Assembly (NCBI GenBank): GCA_958450365.1
Contig: CAUEEP010000901.1
Coordinates: 682,001 to 746,000, forward strand
Direction of reading: 5' to 3'
DNA length: 64,000 nt
Source: Mesorhabditis belari
Taxonomy: Eukaryota > Nematoda > Chromadorea > Rhabditida > Rhabditidae
Shown: piece after piece, positions 22,500-33,734 of the stretch
Numbering within the stretch: the stretch's first letter is position 1
Layout of the letters: every line of letters begins with the position of its first letter
Made by a program: the position numbers and the translations under genes
The notes under the pieces: generated by a model
The model's database searches: none
What the model saw: only the letters and a program-made list of their open reading frames with translations
What the model was told of the DNA's origin: nothing

Positions 22500-22989
22500 C
22501 GGTGCTCTGGAGCATTGAATAGAAAGCACAAAGATTTGAGCAAAGAGAAAAAGAGATGAAAGTTCATGTATAGCTCATAGTATAGATAGGATTTAAATGT
22601 TAAACTATAGAAATCTCTATTAGGTAATTAAAATTTGCGATCTCGAGCACAACCTATCAAGCTAATCATCTAATTTTCATTCCAAAACATTGACACTAAG
22701 AAAAAGAAGAAATCCTAAGTACTAAGCATTAGATTTTGATAGAAAAGCAGGTATTCTAGAGATTTTTCAATTTTTCTTGTAAAATTTCTTTTATTTGATG
22801 ATAAAACAGTGCTAAAGTGGGCCAAAATGGCGCTAGTATCGCGAATTCTAGCAACAACTTCTTGGAAACGTCGCTGGGAAATGTTTAATTTATTTCAAAG
22901 TGATAAGCGTTATGTAGAGAATTGTAGCCCTAATTATTAGCAATATTTAGCTACTAAAAATTCCCCGATTGAACTTGTACAACTTATTT

Positions 22990-23262
22990 AAAGAACGTTT
23001 GAATGAGCGCTAGTCGACATCTCTCAGAATCTGTCATTTGGCTTTTCTCTGTTAAAAATTGTTAAGAAAAGCTTTTCAATATTTTTTAAATGTAAAAATA
23101 CATCATACAAAATACAAAAACTAATATCTCCTATAAATAAAGTAAAACGGGAATGCGAGAGTTTATAACAAGTGCCATTGATGAGGATACTGTTCGCACG
23201 GAAATGCGACAATTCCCCGCAAGAGGCCAACAGGAAACCGATCAGAATGAAGCAAATCCACT
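22990..23262 (-). pseudogene. Chemoreceptor exon relic
   Basis: The minus strand encodes LLASCGELSHFRANSILING and then TCYKLSHSRF, clearly the same exon as CGHLSYFRANSILINGTSFK in the receptor at 55.6-58.4 kb. No other receptor exons are seen nearby, and the frame ends in divergent sequence. It is an isolated relic more than 30 kb from the cluster. Confidence 0.7.
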
Positions 23263-23340
23263 AGAATAATATTGTTTATATTGTAAGATCATGTTAGGAT
23301 AAATCTGTCAAGTTACTCACTTTTAAGTTACAGTAATTGA

Positions 23341-23530
23341 CTCTATATAAAGCAGAAGAGACGTCTGTATGTCCGTCTGTCTGTGCACAAACGCGACACT
23401 CCGTAATTACGTTTGCTCTATCGGTTAAAAGGCAAAGTATTCAGCTATTTTGCTCTTGAGGGTTTTCGGCTATGGGGAATCTGACTTTTAGGTCCATTTT
23501 TAAAAAGGTGGCAAAGTTTAATATGGGTTA
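23341..23530 (-). repeat. Dispersed repeat with CAGA tail, inverted copy
   Basis: The minus-strand copy matches 40295-40470 on the plus strand. Both contain AAAGTCAGATTCCCCATAGC, ATTCAGC, CGCAATTACGGAG and the tail with CTTCTGCTTTATATA. The body is not tRNA-like. Confidence 0.75.
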
Positions 23531-24061
23531 CGGTAGTTTTAGTCATTTGAAAGAGATTTTTGTGCTAAAAAGTCGTTTTGTCTCGTTTGTCGCTCGACGA
23601 AAACAATTCTGTAATAAAAAAAAACATAATAATAAAATATTTATTATAACTAAAAGATTTGTACTTGAAATTTACGATATTAAATGAAAAAAAAAGAAGA
23701 ACGATCAATTTTTCGTTTGAACCCGTTTCCTTGAGAAGTAGTAAAGCGTTGGGAGAGAAATTGCGGTTAGAAGAAGAGAGATCTGAAAAGGAAAATGGAT
23801 TTTGAACATTTTAGCTCTTAAAAAAAGTGTTTAAGGTTACAATTTTGGAAGTTACTGTAAGTTTTTGTCTTAAAAAGTAGCTATTTGCAAAGATACTGTA
23901 TAGCTGCAGTACTAAAGTACTAAAGTTAAAGCATTTGTACTAAAGTTTTTGTCTTGCAATATACCAGAATGATATTCCAAAATGCCAGTTGATTTTCTGT
24001 AGTGAAATAAAAGGGAGTTGCTAGACTAGGCAGCTAGCTAAACTGCTGTAAAGCTAGAGTA

Positions 24062-24345
24062 GTCTGTACTACAGTAATCTGTACTACAGTAGCCTGTACT
24101 ACAGTAGCCTGTACTACAGTAATCTTTACTACAATAGCCTGTACTACAGTAGCCTGTACTACAGTAATCTTTACTACAGTAGCCTGTACTACAATAGCCT
24201 GTACTACAGTAATCTGTACTACAGTAGCCTGTACTACAGTAGCCTGTACTACAGTAATCTTTACTACAGTAATCTGTACTACAGTAGCCTGTACTACAAT
24301 AGCCTGTACTACAATAGCCTGTACTACAGTAATCTGCTAAATAGT
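24062..24345 (+). repeat. Minisatellite, 15-bp unit
   Basis: About 19 tandem copies of TGTACTACAGTAATC / TGTACTACAGTAGCC. The two unit types alternate irregularly. The flanks, about 23540-24470, hold no gene that I can support. Confidence 0.9.
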
Positions 24346-24471
24346 ACTACAATAACCTACTAAATATCCGTCAGTTTTCTTGGATTAAAGCTCAGTATTG
24401 TTGGTTACTGTAATCAGCTGAAAAACCCGTCTAACGGGTTTTTATCGGGTTTCTCTTCTTTTCCGCTGTTT

Positions 24472-24714
24472 GTCGTCGTGGCGCAGTGGAGAGCGCCTTT
24501 GTCTACCGCCTACACGAGCCGGGTTCGATCCCACCTAGTGCCGCTCGGTATCAAATTTTTGAATTTTTTATTTTAATTGCACAACTACAATAGATTCTAA
24601 GGTTTTCTAAAGAAGTTTTAGCTTTATTGATCAAAACAGGGACAAGAAAATGCCCGTACAAACAGGCAGACAGACAGACGGACACTGCTCTTTTATATTT
24701 AGTAAATACTGATT
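24472..24714 (+). repeat. tRNA-derived SINE-like unit, complete
   Basis: A box GTGGCGCAGTGGAGAGCGC, B box GGGTTCGATCCCACC, a unique body with TTGCACAACTACAATAGATT, then CAGGCAGACAGACAGACGG and a CTTTTATATTTAG end. This is the cleanest full-length member; 19144-19469 and 57791-57950 are related. Confidence 0.7.
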
Positions 24715-24725
24715 CTAGCTACATT

Positions 24726-27700
24726 CTAAAGCTTAAATATCCTTTCAAAATCTACCGTAAGACCAAACGCGAATTCCCTCCAAGCAAAGCCAAGCTTTTC
24801 GTCGGCCATCAATGCGACTTGGTGAGCTTGGAGAAGTTCGGGTAAAGTTGCCTGAAAAGTGGATAAAATTTAGACATCAGATCTATGATTACAATAGAAA
24901 AACGGTCGTTTCCTCAACTCACATTTATTCTTTGCAATGCTGGCACCATTTCTTGCCAAAAATAGTAGGAATCCTGAGAAAATGTCTGATTTTTCATCGT
25001 TTCGCTGGAGATCAGAAGGAAATTCTTGCCATGTGGGCCATATTTTAAAGATTTCCGAATCGAGCTGAATATTCATTTAATTTCGAATTTCGTTCTCATT
25101 TTCGCTTTCTTACTTATTATGCACAAAATCTGCAATCAATTTTGAGAATTTTGCGACAAATCTCGAGCCTCTTTGCTTCATTTCATCACTGAAATTGATT
25201 GATTTATAATTGATGATATTTAGCTAATTGTAGAGCATTGTAAGCTGATCGTAATTGTAAACCAGCTTTGCGAAGAGCTATATTATTATTTGAAAGCTGA
25301 AATCAACCTGAGCACAAGCAGTGGATTGCACAAATGCGGCTCGTCAAAGAGGAAAACCATATCCATACAGTGCTCCGAAGCCAGTGACATGTTGATACCA
25401 CCTGCTTGTTTACTTGTTTACACCTCTATTTGCACTATATTGATTGTATAGTGGTAAAAGTACTGTAAGATAAATAGTACACAACTCAAGTACTGTACAA
25501 AAAGTAAAAGTAAAAAAGAAACGGATGGGAAAGAATTTGGAGCCGAGAGGAACTGAATCCTTGCTCTTCTGCTTACCGGACAGATGGGTAAGCACTGAAC
25601 CCTTGCCCTTCTGCTTAGATTGGTAAGCATTTGGTCTACGACTGAGCTATCGGTACTTGTTTTCCGCAAGAGGAAATAGGAAAGACAAGAAGTTAACTCC
25701 CTCTAAAGCAGGGGAGATCGGGTCCATTGTGGTGTATTGGTTAGCGCATTTGTCTGGCAAGCGAAAGGTCGAGGGTTCGAGTCCCGGCGGCGCCCAAGTT
25801 TTGGTCTTTTTTAGTTGCAACTAAGGAAGAAGGAAGGAAGAAAGGAAGGAAGAAGAAAGGAAGGAAGGAAGGAAGAAAGAAAGAAGAAAGAAAGAAGAAA
25901 GAAAGGAAGGAAGAAAGAGATCTTAGCACTATAGATCTTCCTGCTCCTCAATGACAATCGCTTGTCAATCAAATAGAAATCACTGATAATATTTCGATAT
26001 TTCGTATTTACATTTATTTCTCTTTCCTACTGTAACTTGTTTCCAATTCTGCACTTCATTTAGCCAATAATCAAACCCTGTGGTTCTCCAAAAACATCGT
26101 TCACCACCATGTACACATTATTCCCTTTCTCCGCATAATTCATTCCCTCTTTTTCTCCATCCGAAAGTAATTCATCTAAAAAATAAAAAAATCAATTTCT
26201 CAATGTTTTCTGTGATCATTCTAAACCTTGCACAAGATTTGTGAGCAAGCGAGTGATCTCTGTCAGATTGTAAACATCGCCAAGGGGTATATACCTTAAG
26301 GAAAAGGATTTGAAACTGTAAAATCATCTTTAATGCAAATGCAATTGATGCAAATGCGAACCTTTCCCTTAACACTTTCCGTATCGCTCCAAAACCCGGA
26401 GTTTTCGCGTAAACCATCGCATTCACATAATGCGAAGCAGGCAATTGACTACCCCAAACTAAATTTTATATAGATTTTCATGACTATTATCTAATTTAGA
26501 TCCAAGTTAAGAATTGGTTTCTTAAACAAAAAAAAAGAAAAAAAAACCCCACCCGAGTACAGCATTCCAGTCGCTCTCTCGTGTGCAACGTGACTAATCA
26601 GAAAGCTCACATTCTGTGCGCTGCTTTTTCTGAACATAGAATTTATATTGAATATCTAGATTTCATCAAAGTTTACTGTAATTTACAAACTTCACTAATT
26701 CTAGGGGATTTTTTGGTAGAACAGCTCGATCTCCTCGATATCCATCGACAGTCGGAGTCGCTAAAGTGAAGCCCATTCGGAGGATCTCGTACATTAGCTG
26801 AATATCGATAGACTGTCGACTAATGTCAATAGGCTTAAAGATTACTGGAGTCCAGACTTTTTACAAGAAATCTAGCATCACTTTACATCACTTTTACACT
26901 CTTGACTCGATTTTACGCGGCCCCGTTCAGCGACAGTCGTAGTCTAGTGGATAGTGTGACACTAGCTGGCCTGAGTGGCTTGATGTTGCACACTAGCTGG
27001 CCTGAGTAGCTTGATGTTGCACACTAGCTGGCTTGAGTAGCTTGTAGTTGCACACTAGCTGGCTCGAGTCCTCTGTAGTGGGTTCGAATCCCTCACTTGC
27101 TTTTTCGCTTTGAAAACATGCTTTTTATTGTTCACAATAATATTTTGATTTTCAGTTAGACCTAGTTTAGCCTGGCTGTCTGGCTCTGGCCTGGCTCTGG
27201 CCTGGCTCTGGCCTGGCTCTGGCCTGGCTCTGGCCTGGCTCTGGCCTGGCTCTGACTTACAGACCCTAGAGTGACCCAGTACCCTACGTTCATTGCTTCT
27301 ACTTCCAACCATACTTTCTATTGCATTTCCCTTTAAACCTAATACTTGACTAGAGTTTTTTGATCTTTCCAAACCCACTCTTTCCGGAGAATCCCATAGA
27401 AATTCCCATTTCACGTTGTAGAGATTCTCTCGATAGCAGCTTGCATTCACCTGAATTGTAAACTTAGAAAAATATAAACTAAACTGGTTACTGAGTAGTG
27501 TAATGGAGTTGCTATGAAGTGTAATGCTTAGAAATAAAAATACAACCTTTCTTTTTGAGATAAAGCCTGGTTTCTGCAAGTAAATTGAGGAATTTAGTTG
27601 AGAAAAGTTCAAAAGTTCAAAATTTCAAACTAGAAAAGTTCAGCGACAATTTTGTCGTTCAGCGACAAAGCTAGCTAGTGTGCAACATCAAGCCACTCAA

Positions 27701-30700
27701 GCCAGCTAGTGTGCAACATCAAGCCAGTCAAGCCAGCTAGTGTCACACTATCCACTAGACTACGACTGTCGCTGAACTTGTCTAGTTTGAAATTCAGGGA
27801 GGGTGTGTTTCTATTTCTAAGTACAAAGAATACTTTAAAAAGAAGGATTATAATAAATGTTGACTATATAAAGTCTTAAACAATGTTTTTTTTCTTTTCA
27901 CCTTTTTCATGCACTCTTTACTCTCAAATGGATCGTTTCTTGTGCAATTGCAATGAGCAATAATCGTTTCGGAATTGCTTCTCTGAAAAGTTCAAAATTT
28001 GAAGTAGTAGAAGTAATTTCTTTCAAAAAATTAATATACTACAATATTATAAAAGGATTTTAAAAGAGAATTGACTATATTATTCAAAAATTTTCAAATC
28101 TTAACCGTAAATTCGTTCCTTTGCGCCCAACTGGTGAGTGAAGTGCCCGAGAAGAGCATCGCTCCCGAGATCAACCCTAGAATTCTCGGAATTTATTGAA
28201 TTCTTATCGAAATCTTTCTACTGTAAGAGTTTCTAGTTGAAAAAAATGACCTCTTGCTTTTGGACTTGCAGCTAGCAAACCGGCCAAACTTCCGCCAACA
28301 CTTTCACCGCCGAGAATGATTCGATTCGGATCACCGCCGAAATTCTCGGCATTACGCTGGGAATTTCGTTTGATTTCATTTGATTTCATTGTTTTTAAAT
28401 AAACATTTCTTTCAGTTTTCTAAATTTCTCTTTCTACCTTGACAAATTCAAGTCCGAAAAGAATATCCTCAAAGCCGAAATTCCCGCTCAACTCCGGGTG
28501 AAAAAGTGAGAGAAAACCTGGAATGAACAAGGATAAAATCGATTTAAAACCTTTCAATCAAAGCTTTGATATATTGAAGAAATAACGACTAATACCCATT
28601 ATTCTTTTGGATCCTAGAATGTGCTTTTAGAAATCTTCAAACCAAGCTATAGGCTTCATGAAAGAAATCAGAAGTCAGTCTCTGATCAAAGCTAAACCTA
28701 AGCCTGGCTTTTTTTGGAGTGAGCGAAAACCTGGAATGAAAAAGGATAAAATCGATTTCAAACCTTTCAATCAAAGCTTTGATATATTGAAGAAATAACG
28801 ACTAATACCTATTCTTGTTTTAGCTTCTAGAATGTGGTTTTAGAAATCTTTAAACCAAGCTATAGGCTTCGTAAAAGAAATCAGAAGCCAGTCTATGATC
28901 AAAGCTAAAGCTAAGCCTGGGTTTTTTTTATTTACGGTAAATCTAGACCAGAAGCCAAGAGTTCAGATTTGGACTTTGCCAAAACTAAGCAAAACTTTAA
29001 AAGTTAATAAAGTAAGGAATGACAAAGAAAGGGGATTGAATCCTTGATCTTTTGCTTTCCGTTTTTGTTTTTGCTTACTGCTTTAACCACTAAGCTATTC
29101 GGTATCTTACTGGCAGAGAATGTCAATGAAGAAGGGAAGGGGAAGAAGGGAAGGGGAAGAAGGGAAGGGGAAGAAGGGAAGGGGAAGAAGGGAAGGGGAA
29201 GAAGGGAAGGGGAAGAAGGGGAAGAAGGGAAGGGGAAGAAGGGAAGGGGAAGAAGGGAAGGGGAAGAAGGGAAGGGGAAGAAGGGAAGGGGAAGAAGGGA
29301 AGGGGAAGAAGGGAAGGGGAAGAAGGGAAGGGGAAGAAGGGAAGGGGAAGAAGGGAAGGGGAAGAAGAAAGAAAGGAAGAAAGGAAGAAAGGAGGAAATA
29401 CAAGGCGGAAGATAAAGAAAGAAATAGAAGGAAAGCCAGGCTAGATCTGCAAAAGATCAGTTCGAAAAATTCTCTTCTGAGCAATTGTTTCAACTTTTTT
29501 ACAGGTTTACAGTTTTCATGATTGTAGTTATATACAAATAAATGCTTAATAAAGCTTAATAAAGCTAATTACAAGTTTACATTTAGTTATAAACAAATAA
29601 ATTCTTAATAAAGCTTTCTAATTCTAATATATTTCATTTCTGACCAACCATCAAAACCCAATCGATAATCGACAGCAATGAAAATGATCTTTTGACTCGC
29701 AAAATTCTTGATTACTCCAGAAGAACGATAGACGTATTTCCCTCCCTTCTAAAGTAATAATCATTTATTATTATAAAAAAAGAACAATTTTAATTGTTAT
29801 TTCTTTTTATTAAGTGAATTTTTCTCAATTTCTTCTCGGAAATCGGTTAAGCGGAACGGAAAGTTATCTCCAAAAAAAAAAAAAATTGATTCAAAAAATC
29901 ATTTGAAATTTCTCTCTAAAACATTCAAAATATACTTTAAATTCATAGATTTTTTGGTTTTAAATTGAAATTTTATATATAGGTTTTAAATTTTAGACTT
30001 TTAACTTTATTTAGATATGGGTGTTTACACGCAACTCGTCGCTTTGATGCTTTTGATTTGCTATGCTGAAGTGGCTTCGGGTAAAAGCTTCAAAAACTTA
30101 TAGATAACTCTTGAATATTTATATTATCTAGAAATTTAGCATATTAAACCCTAATCTAGACTGAATACCGTAATCCAGATAATCTAGACTGAATCCCTTA
30201 ATCTAGACTGGATACCCTATTCTGGACTGAATACCGTAAGCCAGCTAATCTACACTGAATACCAATTCTAAACTGAATACCGTAATCAAGATAATCTAGA
30301 CTGAATACCCTAATCTAGACTGAATACCGTAACCCAGCTAATCTAGACTGAATACCGTAACCCAGCTAATCTAGACTGAATACCGTAACCCAGCTAATCT
30401 AGACTGAATACCGTAACCCAGCTAATCTAGACTGAATACCCTATTCTGGATTGAATACGCTAATCCAGACCGAATACCGTAATCCAGATGATCTAGACTG
30501 AATCATTTGAAATTGAAGTTTTATATGAGAATTTCTCAGGTGGCCGCCTTTTGAACACTCTTGGCGCTGTGCTTGGCCTTGGAGTTGGAGGTTTGAAATC
30601 AGAACATTTCTAAATTCATTCAAAAGATCAGACTAAAATTTCAAAAGATCTATTCAGTTAATAGATTAGATTCTAATGTTTATATTGTAAAATTCTGATT

Positions 30701-32960
30701 CCTTTCTTTTTTTCAAGGAATCCTTGCCTACAAAGCGCTCAAAGGCGACCAACACAACAACCCGACTCCACCACACTGAGCAAGCAATTTACAGCAAATT
30801 TACAGCAAATTTACATATCAAAAATGCTTCTAATCTTTTATAAATCGATTCTTTTATAATTTTTGTTTAAGAATTCACCGTATACGACATTCCGTGAATC
30901 CAATAAACGATCGGCAACTTCGTGTAACGCTGAAAATTTGATTTCACAAATTTCCTCTCAAAATTCCCCGAACTTTCTTATCATTTCTCAACGGAATGAT
31001 CACTTTGAGGAATAAACAATTCTCGCTTTCGTTCAATGAAACTCTAGAAATTGCCTGAAAGTTCCATTTTTATATTCAAATTTGATCCAAATCACCGGCA
31101 CGATGTGATACTGTGGACAGAGCACCTCGAAATTCGTCTCGAATGGTCGCTGCCATTTCGCTGGCGCTTTTGGAGACTGAAAAATTGGATTATCTATTGA
31201 TTGGATTTCTATTCAAAGTCTATTTAGATTCAATTTCCATTCAAAGTCTATTCAAAGTAACAACTAAGAGTGTTTATAAAGCTATTCTACCCAAAACCTG
31301 TCTAAAAATCGATTTTCTTTCGTTTGAACTTGATTTAAAAACGGAAAAAGCGGAAATTTGAATAATTTTTGATTTTGATTTAATTAAAAATTGAATATCT
31401 TTTGATTCAGATGGGAAAATTGTATATCTTTTGATTTCCAAAGAAACTTAGAATAATAGCTACGCACTGCAACGGAAAAAGCCGAAAATTGCCCCCTTTG
31501 TTGACTTTTTCTTTGAAAATTAAAAGAGATTCAATTTACCGCTTTTTTTCTCTGCTTGCAAGCTTGAAACTGATCAGCAATGTGGCTTCTAGAACTTTCT
31601 GAGTTCACGCCTGGATAAACTCTGTCAGAAACTTCACATCGACTCAGGTTTAGTCAGAAGCCAAAAGATTGCATAAAGCCAAGCCAGACTAGTCCAGAAA
31701 AAGCTAGGCCAACGCTGAAGCTGAAGCTAGCCTAGAGCAATTCTTGGCCTGGTTGTCCTAGTCTGAATCGGGTTTACAAGGGAATGAAGGGGCTCGAGGG
31801 GCTACAAGGCCTCGAGGTTGAGAATCGCTTCGTGCCCGAGGGCATCTTATAGAATCGGCTATGCTGATTCTGAAGCTGCAAAAATCAACTCCAAAAACCC
31901 ACGCAAACGCAAGAAATCTGCCATAGAAGATTTCCTTAAATTCCCTTTCGGAATCTTCATGACGCCGCCACAAGGAATGCTTTTAACGGCTTTGATGGTC
32001 TAGTGGATAGTGCGCTAGCCTTCAAAACCTCTCTCTTTCTTCTGGCTTAGGTTCGACTCCCAAAGGATCCACTTTTTTTTCTGGGTGTTCGACAAATCAT
32101 TTTATGAGTTTGCAATCAATGAATGATGAGTTTGAAATGAATTTTTTAACTTTATATACCTATTTATAGAAGCTGTCATTCCATTGTTAGGTCTAGAACT
32201 GATTTGGAGCTGATTTGATCAGATCGTTCATTTCTCTTTTAATCGATATTGACAGACAAACCTAATCTGATTTGTCAAGTCTGTTCTAACCTAATCAGAT
32301 CTGATTAGGTTAGATTCAAATTGATTTTTGACAGGTTAATTCAAGTTTAACATTAAAAATCTGCTCTAGACTGTTTTTCTTATAAGTAATTCACCTAAAA
32401 TGCACTTATTTTCGAAAAATAGCATCGTGAAATCGTTATTTTAAAACTAATCAGCCGGATTTCAGCCGGATTTTGTTATGATTTGGCTGAGCCGTCGCAT
32501 TCCTCATCGAATTAACGAAAATCGAATGGATTGAATGTAAAATAACGATTTGATTACGGTACTTTTTAAAATAAATGCAAAGAAAAGATTTTAGAGAAGA
32601 TTTTAGAGAAGGTTAGCTTGGTTTAAAAGCTCAAAATATAGCTTACCTCAAATCTCAGATCTCCAGTTGGATTCGCCGCAAATGGCACCGAATTGTACAC
32701 TTCAGCAAAGGTATTCTCATGCTTTAAAGAGAAAGTTATTAATATTAAATCAAAAAATAATAAACTTAATCAAAAACAGATCAAAAACGGATCAAAAACT
32801 AATCAAAAACAGATCAAAATCCCTTTGTTACCTTTTCGATTTTCCCCTGAATCACTCCATACTCAGTTTTCGCAAAAGCGAAACTCCCGAAATCGGGAAA
32901 AGTCGGCAAAGCGTTACAATAGGCAATGAATAGAATTGAGATTTGTAATTGTAGAAGCAT
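24726..32960 (-). CDS. Carboxylesterase type B (alpha/beta hydrolase)
   Basis: Minus-strand exons with matching phases: 32960-32832, 32721-32647, 31176-31096, 31054-30974, 30929-30879, 29748-29658, 28517-28438, 28356-28251, 28176-28106, 27982-27902, 27450 to about 27345, then about 26798, 26600, 26455, 26295, 26178, 25390, 25190, 25070 and 24858 down to a TAG at 24726. Signal peptide LQLQISILFIAYCNALP. Family landmarks: VPFAANPTGDLRF, SENCLFLKV, YWIHGM, VDYRLGF, the nucleophile elbow GGESVGGS, GTSLTSWAQ, and SEHCMDMVFLF with the likely catalytic His. Secreted or ER ester hydrolase; substrate unknown. The 5' part of the intron between exons 5 and 6 contains an antisense nested gene. A duplicated exon 7 fragment lies at 33.7-34.3 kb. 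The 3' exon boundaries are approximate. Confidence 0.8.
25593..25662 (-). repeat. tRNA-like repeat head with duplicated T arm
   Basis: The minus strand shows GATAGCTCAGTCGTAGACC (A box) and GGCAAGGGTTCAGTGC (B box). A second B-box-like AAGGATTCAGTTCC lies in 25545-25560, so the 3' half is duplicated. Not a functional tRNA. Confidence 0.55.
25722..25920 (+). repeat. tRNA-like head plus AAGG microsatellite tail
   Basis: GTGTATTGGTTAGCGCATTT and GGTCGAGGGTTCGAGTCCC give strong A and B boxes. About 30 bases later comes a polypurine AAGGAAGG tract to about 25920. A SINE layout with a simple-repeat tail. Confidence 0.6.
26936..27100 (+). repeat. tRNA-like repeat split by an internal tandem array
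   Basis: The 5' half is GTAGTCTAGTGGATAGTGTG and the 3' half GTGGGTTCGAATCCCTCAC. Between them lie three or four copies of ACACTAGCTGGCCTGAGT with GGCTTGATGTTGC. An inverted copy of the 5' half and of the array is at 27655-27775. Confidence 0.65.
27176..27256 (+). repeat. Minisatellite, 11-bp unit CTGGCCTGGCT
   Basis: About seven copies, within an intron of the esterase gene. Confidence 0.85.
27655..27775 (-). repeat. Inverted partial copy of the 26.9-kb tRNA-like repeat
   Basis: The minus strand reads GCGACAGTCGTAGTCTAGTG, then the ACACTAGCTGGCTTGA units. Together with 26936 it forms a near 850-bp inverted-repeat unit around one esterase exon. Confidence 0.6.
29040..29105 (-). repeat. tRNA-like repeat head
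   Basis: The minus strand has GATACCGAATAGCTTAGTGG and AAGGATTCAATCCC. It directly abuts the polypurine array at 29122 on its 5' side. Confidence 0.5.
29122..29395 (+). repeat. Polypurine minisatellite, 14-bp unit
   Basis: About 17 copies of GGGGAAGAAGGGAA, all purine on the plus strand, grading into AAGGAAGAAAGG. It lies in an esterase intron. Long mirror-type purine tracts like this can form triplex DNA. The open frames through it are repeat artefacts. Confidence 0.9.
30017..30779 (+). CDS. Small secreted peptide, nested in an esterase intron
   Basis: Three exons, 30017-30080, 30540-30590 and 30718-30779, close in phase (177 nt, 58 residues). MGVYTQLVALMLLICYAEVA is a convincing signal peptide, followed by a glycine-rich hydrophobic centre (LGAVLGLGVGGILAY) and a short hydrophilic tail ending NNPTPPH. 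Splice sites are good (GGTAAAAG; TTCTCAGG; TTTCAAGG). It lies entirely inside the esterase intron 29749-30878 on the opposite strand. Its own first intron holds the 28-bp minisatellite. The family is unknown; the layout resembles short glycine-rich secreted peptides of nematodes. Confidence 0.7.
30130..30505 (+). repeat. Minisatellite, 28-bp unit
   Basis: About 12 imperfect copies of CTAATCTAGACTGAATACCG followed by TAACCCAG. It sits in intron 1 of the nested peptide gene and is therefore also inside an esterase intron. Confidence 0.9.
31993..32071 (+). repeat. tRNA-like repeat head
   Basis: TGATGGTCTAGTGGATAGTG (A box) and TTAGGTTCGACTCCC (B box). The A box resembles those at 26936 and 38732. 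The arms are not consistent with a folded tRNA. Confidence 0.55.
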
Positions 32961-32989
32961 TAGTAGAATTATAGAATAGAATTATAGAA

Positions 32990-33720
32990 TTATAGAATAG
33001 AATTATAGAATGGACTTTAGAATTATAGAATTATAGAATAGAATTATAGAATAGATTTAGGACTAGAGAGAAATTTTGCCTAAAAACTTGGGAAACTTGG
33101 GAAACTCGGGGAAAACCCGGAAAATGCCCCCTTTTTGACCGTTCCCTTATGATTTCTCTGAACTCTCACCCCCCGTTTTCCCTTCTTTTTCTTCTTCAAA
33201 AATATAAACCAATTAGTGAAGGTCAATCATTTTTACACAAAAAAAATCCCTTTTACCTCTTTTTTTTTTCACAAATTTCCCTCAAATTTTAGATTCCAAG
33301 AGCCCCGCATTTCTTTTTCTTTTTTTCTTTCTTTCTTTTTTTCTTCTTTTAACTTCAAATCGTTCGACAGAGATTGACGATCAAGATACCATGAATGAGA
33401 CTGTATTTTGTGGTTATCAAGATTTATGTTTTACTGTTTTACTGTTTTGCCCATTTCGAACTTTCGAACTAGAGATTTTTTGAATTTAAAGTAGAGAATT
33501 GAGTAAAGAAATTGGTACCATGCAACAAGTGAAAGATTTGATCTCATACAGTTCAAATATCAACTAAATTGAAATTGATTGAGTGCTCAGTGTAATGTTG
33601 TGACGTCTTTGCTGTGATTGGATACTTGCTTCACGAAAGAAATGAAACGTTTATCGCTAAAAGATTCAATGTCGATACCACGGAAATGAAACAAACAAAC
33701 AAAACAAACAAAACAAATTG
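32990..33720. other. Gene-free region upstream of the esterase
   Basis: It holds a short ATAGAATTATAGA tandem run (32960-33055) and polypyrimidine tracts (33190-33350). I see no supported gene. The esterase promoter should lie here. Confidence 0.5.
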
Positions 33721-33734
33721 AAACAATCACCTTC

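Larger units (their letters stand above)
22333..22605. repeat. 151-bp tandem duplication of the tmem-138 promoter
   Basis: The block from TTGGTTGTCATGGTAAC through 'ggtgctctggagcattgaat' to 'ggatttaaatgttaaa' occurs twice (22333-22452 and 22484-22605), offset by 151 bases, with a few mismatches. Confidence 0.85.

Noticed and set aside
24062..24345. CRISPR-like array
   Set aside because: The units are contiguous 15-mers without spacers, in eukaryotic DNA with no cas genes.
25722..25795. Possible tRNA-Ala (GGC)
   Set aside because: The boxes are good, but the acceptor and D arms do not pair. The AAGG tail marks it as a repeat.
29044..29521. Several open frames of about 125 residues on both strands
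   Set aside because: They are created by the 14-bp polypurine repeat (KGRGRREGEE and its complement). No start context or splice support.
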